Origin: an uncultured Chlamydiae bacterium
GTDB taxonomy: Bacteria; Chlamydiota; Chlamydiia; Chlamydiales; Parachlamydiaceae
Assembly: GCA_950054535.1 (NCBI GenBank)
Contig: CATLPS010000003.1
Location: 1-44,592 of the forward strand
DNA length: 44,592 nucleotides
Direction: 5' to 3'
Part shown: positions 11,301-21,900 of the stretch, piece by piece
Numbering within the stretch: the stretch's first letter is position 1
Layout of the letters: each line of letters starts with the position of its first letter
Made by a program: the position numbers and the translations under genes
Notes under the pieces: generated by a model
Database searches by the model: none
What the model saw: the letters and a program-made list of their open reading frames with translations, nothing else
What the model was told of the DNA's origin: nothing

Positions 11301-11467
11301 TGGGTAATGAGAAGACGACTCTCTTTTTTGACCTCTTCAAAAAAAGAATTTGGCATCGCACTTTTCAGCCAAGTGTAGTAGTCTAAAAATTTTTGACTCT
11401 CTTTTTTTACTGCTTCTGCTAAATCAGGGGATGTTTCTTGGTCAAGAGGGGAGGGGTTTGAGGACAT
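8369..11467 (-). CDS. Large NAD-specific glutamate dehydrogenase
   Basis: 1032 aa; FHIRFKDLARGGLRTVYPDQ, NKDIPEGGAKGVIFLKP, KMSGGPDGDVAGNQIL, VEGANLYLTPAARRYLEERGVLIIKDSSANKGGVICSSFEVL. Confidence 0.9.
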   Translation of the reverse strand: MSSNPSPLDQETSPDLAEAVKKESQKFLDYYTWLKSAMPNSFFEEVKKESRLLITHSLMGFDLQNYFSQINFKNGAIVICLDSPDADLRILGQFEYYGIKNYQTYISRKAVPFSKTKARLRIATIDFVEAHGSVKEQLAQKDYSSLFQLLCKKESFCPELFQAIVEKMGSPFLQSLTLDRQVEAIHMFQRAQTRDTCQYEMGLEKNWKKKKPATMHSMHIVLAWRNVPKHHFLFRLAKVIHRHGLSMQRLNATYIDEEGSQTILVMAILLHGSNGEAVWDVADSNDFLRELATIKYFDTIDLIDKKLVAPKIVSGNMANLLRSMINFIHQALVNVDSHLYTIETIEADLCRHPELTWQLCQAFEHKFHPHLVNLSRYEEVKQKFLSDLAQLDTGQESHDLRRKNVLAQGMNFIHHVLKTNFYRMNYTALSFRLDPHYLDAIPFNRLEKFPQLPYAIFYVRGMHFFAFHIRFKDLARGGLRTVYPDQIEQMVAESNHVFAECYHLAWTQQKKNKDIPEGGAKGVIFLKPFDLIESESHILKKELQCAGFSEAKVAAHLQKFIKELKLEFLYQSQRAFVENLLIIVNCDATGKIRARYILDYLQRPEYIYLGPDENMHDCMIEWIAATSKKYHYKPGKAFISSKPSAGINHKEYGVTSLGVNVYVDQVLRYLKIDPLKDSFTVKMSGGPDGDVAGNQILNFYRYYPQTAKIVALTDGSGTIYDPNGLNLKRLKELFESAKAIAYYPPEELTDEGFLLLKHKRRYPFAHIQETLCYKKVLGKVVEEWLSGSDANHLLRYNVHQTKADLFVPAGGRPKTLNEANITDYLDEMGIATSKAIVEGANLYLTPAARRYLEERGVLIIKDSSANKGGVICSSFEVLCGLTLNEEIFLQKKPLLVKEILERVRLCSANEAELLLNTHRQTGRYLTDLSDEISLRINQYTYQILDYLENLSLSAVKDGALIESFLNYCLPFLKEAFKKELLNEIPDHHKKAMIACYLGAYMVYSKGLDWSPSIIDILPLTLQEITDKNKFLK

Positions 11468-11509
11468 AGTAGGATCACTTTGGTTTGAGAAGTAGTTAGG
11501 TTTTTCATA

Positions 11510-11565
11510 AAGAAGTTTTCCCTCTTTCGCTTAAAAAGCTTAAAGCGTAAGTGGGTAAACTTCTT
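11510..11565. promoter_or_regulatory. Nested hairpin in the gdh 5' region
   Basis: AAGAAGTTT (11510-11518) pairs with AAACTTCTT (11557-11565); inside are CCC (11520-11522)/GGG (11553-11555) and CGCTT (11528-11532)/AAGCG (11543-11547). No obvious U-tract. Confidence 0.5.
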
Positions 11566-11661
11566 ATCGCTTCATTCCTTCTAAATAGAGCCAAAGCAAT
11601 AATTTTAAATCAAGTTTAAGTTTTAAAAACTGCTAAATTAACAAAGCAACTGGAAATTTTT

Positions 11662-11826
11662 TTAAGTTACTTTGACTTTTTCCAAGGCTTCTTGGTTTTT
11701 TTTGCCTTTTTTAAAAAAGTAGCGCGCTTTTATTTTTTCGGTTTTTTTTACATGATTAGGCAGAGCGATGATGGGCGAAAAAATAGAGCAAAAAATAACT
11801 GTAAAAAATGTCCATTTATTGTTCAT
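11662..11826 (-). CDS. Small putative secreted protein (54 aa)
   Basis: Own translation: MNNKWTFFTVIFCSIFSPIIALPNHVKKTEKIKARYFFKKGKKNQEALEKVKVT*. Strong GGAGG upstream of ATG; signal-peptide-like N-terminus. Below the ORF-track cutoff. Confidence 0.65.
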   Translation of the reverse strand: MNNKWTFFTVIFCSIFSPIIALPNHVKKTEKIKARYFFKKGKKNQEALEKVKVT

Positions 11827-12085
11827 TACTTAAATCCTCCATAGTTGTTAGTTAAAAAAACTATGCTAACAGTTAAATAAAAATTTTAAATAAGTTTTTA
11901 ATTAACTTTTAAAAAATAAGTAGCGGAGCAATTTTCGCTGTCAAAGCTGCACAAAAATTAGGCCCTAAATTTCTTGAGCATGTTAAGTCCGGGTCTATCT
12001 GCAACCTTAACGTAAAGTAAGCGGATTGTAAATAGGTGAAGTAAAATTTTTTTCTAAGGACTTATAGACAAAATTTTTTGCAAAG

Positions 12086-14098
12086 CTATTTTTTCAGCAG
12101 CCTTAGCCCATTTAAACCTACCAGCACCGTTCCTCCTTCATGCATGATCACTGCTAGCCATAAAGGAATAAGGCCGCCCAAAGCGGGAATAGCGGCAATG
12201 ATAATAGCGCTGAGGGCAATGACGAGGTTTTGTTTTACAATACGCTGGGTCTGCTCTGCTTTTTTTAGTAGCCATTGCAAATACTCGAGATTATCGTGTA
12301 ATAAGATGACATCGGCAGCATCTAGCGCAGCTCCACTGCCAACTTTGCCCATACAGATGCCTACATTAGCCCGGGCCAGGGCAGGAGCATCATTAATGCC
12401 GTCGCCTACCATAATCAATTTTTCGCGTTGCGCAAGCGCGCTGATCTGCTCTAATTTATCCTCTGGTTTTAAGTCGGCCAAGTACTCTATCGCAAATTCT
12501 TTGGCTACTCTTTTAGCGCTCTCTTTGTGGTCGCCCGTCAGCATTAAAAGTTTCCACGCTCCACTTTGCCTAATTTTATGAATGGCCTCTTTTACTAGTG
12601 GGCGCAGCTGATCTTCAAAAGTAAAAATAAAAAGGCGCTCTTCTACCAGCAAAATTGCTAAAATTTTTCCTTGGCTTTTTGTTTGCTCTACCTCTTTTAC
12701 CAGCTCTTTTTTTTGCTCGGCCGTGATTTTTGCTTCAATATAATCAGGGTGCCCCATAAAAAGGTTGACTTCTTTTTCGTCTATTTTTGCTTTTGCTTGC
12801 AGCCCATATCCCGCAATCGATTTAAAGTCTGTTAAAGAAAGAGCAGTAACTTTTTTGCTAGCAGCGTAGCGGTTGACTGCTTTGGCAATCGGATGGACAG
12901 CATTTTTTTCTAAAGCATAGGCAAACGCCAAAACTTCTTCTTCCTTTAACTCTTTTTTACTCTTGCCAATCTCTTTGATTTCTGTGCAGGTAAGCTCCCC
13001 CGTAGTTAAAGTGCCTGTTTTATCAAATGCAATTGTAGAGCAGCTTGCCAACGCGTCTAAAATAACTCCGCCCTTTAGCAAAATACCCTTTTTCGCGCAG
13101 GCGCTAATGGCGCTCAAGTAGGCAATTGGTAGAGCTAAAATCAAAGCGCAAGGAGAAGCGGCAATAAGAAAAGCCACGGCGCGGTAAATAGATCCTTCTA
13201 AACCAAAAAAAGAGAGGGAAAAAAGAAAAGGAAAGGAAAGTGCCACAAGGGCAGAAAGAGAGATAATAGAAAGAGCATACATCCGGCTGAAACGATCAAA
13301 CCAGCGTTGCAACTTAGGTTTTGCCTCCTGAGCATTGGTCACTAGCTGCACAATTTTGCTTAACGTAGAATCTGCTGCTGTATGGGTGACTATTAGCTGA
13401 AGCACGCCATCTAAATTTCTTGCGCCTGCCGCTACGCTATCTCCTATTTTTTTCGTGACAGGCAGGCTCTCTCCCGTTAAATGAACGAGATTCACGGCAG
13501 AAACGCCCTCTTTGACCTCTCCATCTAAGGGAACGATTTCACCTGGGCGCACTAAAATAACAGCGCCTACTTCGACCTCTTTAATGGAGCGATCGCACAA
13601 TTGACCATCGTTAGTTATTAAAGTGGCTTTAGTGGGCGAGAGTTTGTTAAGTTGATTGATAGACCCTTTTGCTTTGGCTGTAACAAGATCTTCAATCGAG
13701 CCGGAAATAGCAAAAAGTACCAGAAGAAGCGCTCCTTCTAAGCTGCTTCCAATCAAAACAGAAGAAAAAGCGGCTAACGTCATTAAAACATCGATATTGA
13801 TATTGCATTCCACAAGATCTTCTATCGACTCAATTAAAGCTGGAATCCCGGCTAAAAAATAGACAAAAAGAAGCAAAAGCGCTGAAATTGCTGCCGTTGT
13901 TGCAAAAAAGCTTAGTGTAAAAGAGAGCAGCAAAAGAAAAGCTGCCAACAAAGCAGCTTTTAAAGTTAAGTTAGCCGCCCATTTTCGGGAACTGGGCTTT
14001 AAAAAAGGGCTTGCGCTTTCTTCTTGACCAAGTCCAAAAAACTCTTCAAAAATAGCTGGTTTGCCATTAGAAGCTTTATTTATAGAAGAGTGCATCAT
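12086..14098 (-). CDS. Heavy-metal-translocating P-type ATPase, P1B-4-like
   Basis: 670 aa; DKTGTLTTGE, TGES, GDGINDAPAL, SPC in the metal-site helix (AASPCALILALP) and C-terminal HEGGT. Confidence 0.95.
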   Translation of the reverse strand: MMHSSINKASNGKPAIFEEFFGLGQEESASPFLKPSSRKWAANLTLKAALLAAFLLLLSFTLSFFATTAAISALLLLFVYFLAGIPALIESIEDLVECNINIDVLMTLAAFSSVLIGSSLEGALLLVLFAISGSIEDLVTAKAKGSINQLNKLSPTKATLITNDGQLCDRSIKEVEVGAVILVRPGEIVPLDGEVKEGVSAVNLVHLTGESLPVTKKIGDSVAAGARNLDGVLQLIVTHTAADSTLSKIVQLVTNAQEAKPKLQRWFDRFSRMYALSIISLSALVALSFPFLFSLSFFGLEGSIYRAVAFLIAASPCALILALPIAYLSAISACAKKGILLKGGVILDALASCSTIAFDKTGTLTTGELTCTEIKEIGKSKKELKEEEVLAFAYALEKNAVHPIAKAVNRYAASKKVTALSLTDFKSIAGYGLQAKAKIDEKEVNLFMGHPDYIEAKITAEQKKELVKEVEQTKSQGKILAILLVEERLFIFTFEDQLRPLVKEAIHKIRQSGAWKLLMLTGDHKESAKRVAKEFAIEYLADLKPEDKLEQISALAQREKLIMVGDGINDAPALARANVGICMGKVGSGAALDAADVILLHDNLEYLQWLLKKAEQTQRIVKQNLVIALSAIIIAAIPALGGLIPLWLAVIMHEGGTVLVGLNGLRLLKK

Positions 14099-14856
14099 GA
14101 AACTAGTCCTAAATCATAAAAAAAGAGGGATAAAAAGTAAGTAGAGGCAGCTGCTAAAGCAGCAATTGCCAAATTCCACACTATAGTAGAAATCAAGCGG
14201 TTACCTTGGTAGTAAGCAGAAATGGCGCTACTTATTGTTAGAGTAAAAAAAGAGGCAAAATAGAGCCCAAAACTCTGCCAAAACAGATAAGCTCCTAATA
14301 GAGTAGTTGCTGTAAATAATGCGCCTAAGGCCGCCCCCAAACTTTGTTTAAGAGGATGCTCATCAGACTCTAAAGAAAGCCCTAGCTCTTCTTCTACCAT
14401 AATCTTCAGTAGTCGATCTCCATCGGCCATTAAAACATGCATGACTTCGTCGAGTAGTTTACCTTCAAAACCTTTAGCTTCATATAGCGCGCGCAGCTCT
14501 TCGCGCTCTTGCTCGCGATTATGTTCAATTTCCCAGCGCTCTTCCTCTAAAATGCGGTGCAGTCTCTCCAACCTAGCCCAGCCTAACCAGCCACTTCTAC
14601 CTGCCACCCAGATCAACCAGCCGGTAGATGCCAGGATTAAAGAAAGAAAAACTTTATCATTAGGAAATTGCCAATAATGCAAAAGGCCGGCTAAGAGCAA
14701 AAGCAATACAGTCAAACTACGAGCTGCATCCGTAGCTGAAGAAATAGAGCCGGGAGTCTCTGTGCCATGGATCTCTGCTGCGGCAATCACTGCGCGCGCC
14801 TGTGCCTCAGCTACGTGCTTGACTGCTGTTTTTCCTTTAAAATGGTCGTGGCTCAT
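14095..14856 (-). CDS. VIT1/CCC1-like membrane protein, putative metal transporter
   Basis: 253 aa; REQEREELRALYEAKGFEG..., VEEELGL, EHPLKQSLGAALGALFTATTLLGAYLF pattern; multiple TMs; ATGA overlap with the P-type ATPase gene. Confidence 0.65.
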   Translation of the reverse strand: MSHDHFKGKTAVKHVAEAQARAVIAAAEIHGTETPGSISSATDAARSLTVLLLLLAGLLHYWQFPNDKVFLSLILASTGWLIWVAGRSGWLGWARLERLHRILEEERWEIEHNREQEREELRALYEAKGFEGKLLDEVMHVLMADGDRLLKIMVEEELGLSLESDEHPLKQSLGAALGALFTATTLLGAYLFWQSFGLYFASFFTLTISSAISAYYQGNRLISTIVWNLAIAALAAASTYFLSLFFYDLGLVS

Positions 14857-15122
14857 CGTTCCTTTTCATCTTCATTAAGTAGTGTCATTTTATTTAATTA
14901 AATGTTTTTATCTTTTTGCAAACTTACGAACAAACTAAGCTTTTTTGCTGCTTGTTTTGAGAAAATAGTTAAATTTAAAAAAATAACTCAATTACAGTTA
15001 TTTTTTCCAGCTTTTAAATTTTTAAATTTAAAGAAATGCTATCTTTTTATTAATATTTTTTATTGTTATAATATATGTGACTGTTTTGAATGTAACATTA
15101 AATAATAAAGAAAGAGGTTTTT

Positions 15123-15704
15123 ATGTCCAATGTTTCAAGTGCTAGTCTTAATGCTGCTTCCCCAATCCAATATGTCGTTATTTCAAGCGAAGAGTCTAAA
15201 AATGATTTTTCGTTAATAGAGCAAAGAATAAATAAAAATACAAATGCTATAAAAAAAATTGAGGAAAATCATGAAAAATGGTGTAGAATTGCTTCTATTT
15301 CTACACTAGCTTGCATCATCATCACTGCAACTGCCCTAGCTACTTTAACCGCGCTAAGTATCATAGGTACGCTGCCAGCAATAGCGATTGCTGGCTTAGC
15401 TGGAGCAGGAATCATTACTAGCTTATTTTTCTTGAAATGCTACCTTGATCATCAGGAAAAACGGCGCTGTCATTACTTTCAACAGAGAAAAACCTTAGAA
15501 AAGATTCAAGGCCATCTTAACAATCCAAAAAGTTCTTTTAAGACAGAGTTATTAGGAGAAAAAACTTCCATAGAGTTTCAATTAAACAAATTGATCGATG
15601 TCTATCCCTATTATGAAACTTATCAAAGAATGAAGTTGAATTTTGAAACAGCAGTAAATAATTTTTCTGGAAGAAACCCCACAAGAAGTACTGTGTATTA
15701 TTAA
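15123..15704 (+). CDS. Putative inclusion-membrane-like (Inc-like) protein, paralog of 24778..25326
   Basis: 193 aa with RBS AAAGAGG; bilobed hydrophobic domain (two adjacent TMs); shares D[FL]SLI and LNNPxSxFKxELLGxE with 24778..25326. Confidence 0.75.
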   Translation: MSNVSSASLNAASPIQYVVISSEESKNDFSLIEQRINKNTNAIKKIEENHEKWCRIASISTLACIIITATALATLTALSIIGTLPAIAIAGLAGAGIITSLFFLKCYLDHQEKRRCHYFQQRKTLEKIQGHLNNPKSSFKTELLGEKTSIEFQLNKLIDVYPYYETYQRMKLNFETAVNNFSGRNPTRSTVYY

Positions 15705-15741
15705 TTTTAATTTTAAAGTGAACTAATAGAGTAAAATCTTA

Positions 15742-15783
15742 TAAAAAATGGAAGCTAACTGCATTTATAACCAGTTAGCTTCC
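15742..15783 (-). terminator. Rho-independent terminator of the 2742-aa gene
   Basis: Perfect 12-bp stem GGAAGCTAACTG (15750-15761) / CAGTTAGCTTCC (15772-15783), followed on the - strand by ATTTTTTAT. Confidence 0.85.
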
Positions 15784-15963
15784 GCTAAACCAAAACTTCT
15801 TTGATAAATAGATAATTACTTTTGTCATTATCTAAGAAATATTCTTAGTCTATTCTACCGCCTATCATTAGCGATCGCTTTGCAACAAGATCTTTATCAT
15901 GTTTTTTTTGAAATTTGCCTTATCACCAATACGGTAAAAGGAGTAATAGCAAATTATTTATGG

Positions 15964-18900
15964 CTAAGCTGCATTGATTATACGCGTTAAAAATTTTTCT
16001 AAAGGGCTGCCCAAAAACTCTGCATATTTATCGGGATGCTGTACCAGTATTTCTTTCATAAAATTGATGAAAGAAGTTGCTTGTTTTTTATTAGTGATCC
16101 ACTCTCTAAGCAGGGCAAATTGATCTGCACTATATTTTGTATCTCCATTCAATAACTTAGCTCTTAAAATAATTTTTTGAAAGCTTTTGTCATTTTTTAG
16201 TTCCTCTACTTGGGTGGTATTTAATCCATCTAAAGTAATATTAGCTAGCTCCAAATCGTAAATAAAAACTTGACGTTTTACTTTCTGGCTTTCTGCTTCT
16301 TGTTTTGGTAATTGTTGTTGCCACGCTGTTAGATCGGTAGTTTGATCGCCTATAATTCCTACCCACTGGCCATTTTCTTTCACCATCAATAACTTAAAAG
16401 CCTTTTTTTGCTCAGAACCAAAAGGCAAGAAAAAAGATTTATCTTTCATTGGCATAAAATTAGAGGTGACAAGTAATTTTTCGTTCTTTCCTTGAGCAAA
16501 AAAAGAGCTTGCCTCTCTGATCGCTTTTCTACCATCTTTGGCCAGAATTTTATCTGTTTCGTAGAAAGAGACAAAAAAGTTACCATAGTAATATTTTTTT
16601 AATCGCAAAAATCCTTGAGCAGTGATATGCCCAGCAGCTAATACAGTGACTGTACCAATAGTGAAAAGCGGAAATGCACGTAAGATTAAACTAGGAATAG
16701 CTACAAAATAAGCTGTAACCGCTATTTTTTTAATTAAATAAAGAAGAGCAATATCTTCACCTTCCGGAGCAGCAAGCTGTTTGATGGGTTGAATGAGTTT
16801 GTTACCTAAACGGTAAACCGCCTCGATTTTTAGCTCTGCAGCGTCGAGCATGCGATGAAAAATAGATTTTGTGACCCCATCTACTTTTATCCAATTATCT
16901 TGGTAAAAGTTTAAAGAAGTAGGCCAAGCTGCGGGATTTCTAGGCAAAAATTTCTTGCGAGGATGTTTTGATTGCACTTGCTTTTCTAATAAGACTTCTT
17001 TTTGAATCTCTTTTCTTACCTCCGAGTGCGCTTCTGCAGTGTCCGTTCCTTCTCTGATAGGAGTTGTAAATTTGCAATCTAAAATTTTTTGATGGTAGCT
17101 TTTTAAAATAGAAATCAAGTGATTTTTTTCTTTAGAAGTCAAGATAGGTAGGTTTTGTACAAGAGTGATGCACTTTTTTTTATAATTTAAAAGAGCTGTT
17201 TGCCGATCTATAGACTGGCTAGCTCCACCATACATCTGCCAGACCGAAGCATCTAACTCATCGATTAATAAAGCCTGAGATTTTTTAAAGAGAGAAAGCG
17301 CTTTACTTAAAGAAGAAGCGGTAGACAACTTTTGGATAATCTTTTGCCGTATTTCGTTATGCATTAGCTGCTTAAGTGATCTATACAAGCGCTCTTCTGC
17401 TTCTGATTGACTATTGATTTTTGCTTCCTCAATTAGTTGATCAATAGAAACAACTTCTGTCTTAGAGTGGTTGAGAACAGAGTTGAAAGCGCGACTTAAA
17501 ACAAATTCCGGTTTTTGACCCTCCATTACTTTTCTCAAACGGCCTACGCCTTGGATCATTTCTTCATAGGTAGTTTGCCTATCTAGTGTACAGAGGCCGA
17601 TAGCTTCAGAAGTTTGCTGGGTATCGGCTCCATAGATATGTTTGTGATCGCAATAGGTGCATAGTTGCTCGGGTTTAAGTAGGGAGCGGTGAAAAGGAAG
17701 GGGGTATGGTTGGTTTCTTTCTAAGACGACTAGCTCTTCTTTTTCATTAAAGAAAAGAATGCCTTCTATAGGAGAACCTAAACTTTTGAGCATTTTGCGA
17801 GCTACACTTAAGTTACTTAACCCTTTTAAAAGCGCGCCTGAATCAATTAGCATACGAAAATCTTTTCCTTGTATGCGCCCTTTTTGCATCAAAGTTAAAA
17901 GATCGCTTAACATTTTTTGAGGAGTTTGTTGATCGATCAGATGAATCGAGTTTTTTGTTTGACATGTTTTACGGATACGATGCTCCACTTTACTGTCACT
18001 TTGATTAGGATCATCCTGAAATAGAGGAGAGGGAGCATATAAATGAGGATTAATAGGCGTGGCAGACATTGTCACCATGCCATCGAATTGACTGCGCAGG
18101 TTCTGCACGGTGCTTCTGATTTTTTTTGTATACTTTTTTATATGAGGAGCTACTAAATAACAGACATAGCGCAGAATAAAACGGTCATTTTGGCATAAGG
18201 CTTGTAAAGTGGGGCTATTTGGCTGAATATCAAACAAGGAGTCTCCATTTTGTGGGAGAATGGATTCTAAAAATTTATATTCTTCGGTGGCTTCAATAGA
18301 AATTCCCATTGATAAAGCTTCTGTCTCCGCTTTTTTCCTTAAAAGCTTTAATAGTTCTAAGCCTTGCTGTTTATCTAATTGATGATGCACATAAGTATGA
18401 AAAGTTTTGAGCAGCGTTTCCCAAGTAATATCGTATTCCGATCCTTTAATGGGGGTATTATTGGATTCATAAGGAATGGCATATCCGGCTAAAATTTCAG
18501 GATTTTTACATCCATAATTAGTGCCAACGGCACGTTTCTTAAAGCAATTTTCAATTAAATGGCAAGCAGTAGCGCGTAGTAAAGCAAATTTGTCGCGATC
18601 CCCTCTTTCTTCTATCCAAGTAGGGGCGGTTGTCTCTTCTTGTAAAATATAAGCATAAAACTCATCAAATCGGTCTAAGCTCACTTGCAAGTGTGCTGCC
18701 ATCTTCTTAGCTAGCAAATGACCGGCTTTTTTTATCTCTTCTTCGCAGACCAAATGCTGTTCATTGGCTTTTAAATGCAATATTTTTTCCCCCTCCAAAG
18801 AGATCAAACAAGCAAAAATTTCCGCTAGGAATAGCACCAACTCTCCTGATTCGGATACGGGCAAACCGATGCTAAAGTTCAGCTCTTTTTTCGCATTTTG

Positions 18901-21900
18901 CACAATATGAGATTCATCCACTAAATGCTTAAGACCTTTGAGGAGATGCATCATCTTTTGAAAAGCTTGAAAAAGCTCAGGGCTTGCTTCCACAGTCCCT
19001 TGTGTCATATCATAAAGAAGTTCAATAAAAGAGAGCTCTACGCTTTGCATATCTTCTGCGGTAGTACTTAACTGCCGCCTCTCTTTTACCGCTCGATAAA
19101 GTATACGGTTCATTCCTTGAATGGTCTCTACATCCCGAGGAACTTCGCGGTCAAAAGAAAAAGCTTCGGCTTTTTGCATAAAGTTTTGCGCTACTTGCCT
19201 TTGAATGTCATCGCGATTAGTAGGAAATAGAGGTTTAGGCCAAATATTAATGGCGCCGTGTACTAATTGACAAAGGTGCTGTAAAAGAGGAAACTGCACC
19301 TTAGATTTGCCACTTCCCGTGCCCTGTTTTGTTACAATTTCTGCTTGATAGTCCTCTTTCCATATGTTGGTAAGCGACTCTACTTGCCCTGGACGCAGGA
19401 AAAGACCGCTACGGTATTCAAATACTAAAAAGGCGCGTACGCATTCTTTGCTGCTGGTTAAATCGTAGTGTCTTTGATGCGCGGCACCTGGAGAAGCATG
19501 CGCTAACAAATGCGCTATTTTAGCATCGATACTTGCTATTTCTGCGTTAGTTAAAAAAGGATTTTGTTGTTTGTAGGTTTCAAGGTCTCCTTGCAAAAAA
19601 AGAGTTAAAGCCTCTTCCTTACTCACTTTTTTGATCTTGCCACCTAATTTTTTAAGTAGCATTAGTTGATCTTTAGGCGCTTTATTCAGCTCTTTTAAAA
19701 TCTCCTCCCAGCTAATCTCTTTTGCCTTTTCAAATAAGTTTATAGGCAAAGGTAAACACTGCTCGAGGATAAGAGAGGGGCGAGTAGGTAGTTCCAGCGC
19801 TAGCATTTCTTGTAAGCTTTTAGGGAGCGAGGAAGCAGCAAAGTCATAATTTGTAGTTTGTTTTGTAGCAGATTGAAATAGATGATAAAGAGAGAAAAAA
19901 GTATAAGCTGGCAGACGCATGAGATAGCTTAGTCCATTGAATGCAGCGTTTGCAACACCTTCCCCCTTTTGTACTGCTCTGGGAAAAATTAATAGAGGAA
20001 AAAGATAAGGAAAAGCCAGTAAACATTTGAGAAGAGAATAGCGAAAGGGATCTTGCGTTGCTGGATCTGTTAATAAAAGCTTGGTCCGTAACATTTTTCT
20101 TTGTTGTTTATTACCATAGCGAGCAACTTGATAGACTTCTGCAAAATGATCATCGGAAGTTAAATCGATCTGATCCAAAGAGCCAGCTGATAGGGAAGAG
20201 TTCTTAGAGAGGTTGGAAAAATCAAAAATTTGTCTGGACTCAAGTAAGATAGCAGCATAAGTCAAAGGAGGGAGCGGAGCTGGTAGTGAGCTTACTCGAT
20301 TTTTTTTACCATTTAAAAATAGGCCCTTACTAATGCTTTGCGGAGTCTTTTCTTTTATTAAACGCAATACCTCTTTCTCTTCTTCTTGGCTCAACGGCGC
20401 TAAATGAATAGAACCTATTTGTTGCAAATAAGAAGTGTAGAGTTCACTCGTTATTAATTTGTATAGCTCTTTCCAAGGGGTATGTTGATAGAAAAGCAAA
20501 TTTTTAGAGAGCTGTAAAGCAAAACGTAGTTTTAAAAGGATCGCATCGGGATGATCATCTGCCGCATCTAATAATTTACTTAAAATCGCAACGCTATGAT
20601 CGTCCATTCCTTTTATAAAATTAAGCTGATTTAAATAATAAGCGGCTTGCGAGTAGCGTTTTTTCAAAAAGAGCTGCTCAATTAAAACCAACTGCTCTTT
20701 TGCTGATTCTGCTCTTAGGCGAACCTCGGTATCCACCACTACATCAAACGCGCAATAACCCCAAGAAGTTTGCTTATTCGGCGTGACTACTGGATCTAAA
20801 CTGTGATCTAACGCAGCCATGTCTCCTATGCGAAGAAGTACCTTTTGCTCATGGTTGGCATTTTCTAATACAATTACGTGATCAACTCCCAGCCTTTGTT
20901 TCCAGGTAGTTGCATCTGTTAGAAAAAATCCTCTATGAGAAGAAGAGTACCATTTTTCGTTTTGTAGATGGAATGCAAGTTGCTTTGCAATGTACAAGGT
21001 GTCAACTGATTGCAAGGAATGGCTATTTTGCCACGCTACAATAGACTGTAAGTCAGCAAAAGAGCCAAAAGGAGAGTAGGCTAAATGAGTAAGTTTTTTT
21101 GTTCCTTGTAAACTATCAGAGAAATAACCAGTTAAAATATTACCGTTTTTGTCTTTTTTCAAAAGATAAAATAAAGAGGTACCCTCTTTATTTTGTACTA
21201 AATAGTGAGGCGTTTTTGCCTCTACTGCGCTCCATAATGTTTTTGGTCCATTGATACCGCTATTATTTTGTTTTAACTCATACTTGATGCCACCTATTTC
21301 ACAAAATACCTTGGGATAACTTCCTTTCAAATCAACCAAATAACTTTTTTTTGCTGTACTGATTTCAAAGCAATGACCATTTATACGTTTAGTGGTGTAC
21401 TGATTTTTATTTAATTGCAACTCCTCTAACTGCTCTAGTTCGTCTTGGATTGCTTGAGGCAGATGTGGGCATAAATATTGACTTCGATAAGTTGCAACGC
21501 GGTTTCTTAAATCAAGCGTGTAATCACCACAAGCTGCGCTGCTATTTTGCAGGTTCACCTGCCATTTTTGATCTTGGGTATCTATTCCACTTACGTGAAG
21601 AAAAACTTGGTGCATGATCTCATGCTTGAAGGGATGGTTTTCTTCCCAAAAAGAAAATAGTTTTTTATTGCAATAAAAATTTTCTAAACGAAAGATCTCA
21701 AATAGCAATGCGTTTACATGCGTAGATAATTCGTTGCTATTTTCTTTCGTTTTGGCAAAGCAAATTTCTTTAAGATGCCATAAAATTTGCTTTTTATCTG
21801 TATAGGTATCTACCGTGAGTAATAAATCCTGTAAATATTGATCATACGGAATTAGTAAGGGATTTAACTGTGGCAAAAAAGCAGCATATTTATGCGGTAC

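Noticed and set aside
11925-12028. Short + strand reading SGAIFAVKAAQKLGPKFLEHVKSGSICNLNVK* in the gap upstream of the P-type ATPase stop
   Set aside because: Looks protein-like but has no start codon or RBS and is only ~35 codons; possibly a gene remnant, insufficient to call a pseudogene.
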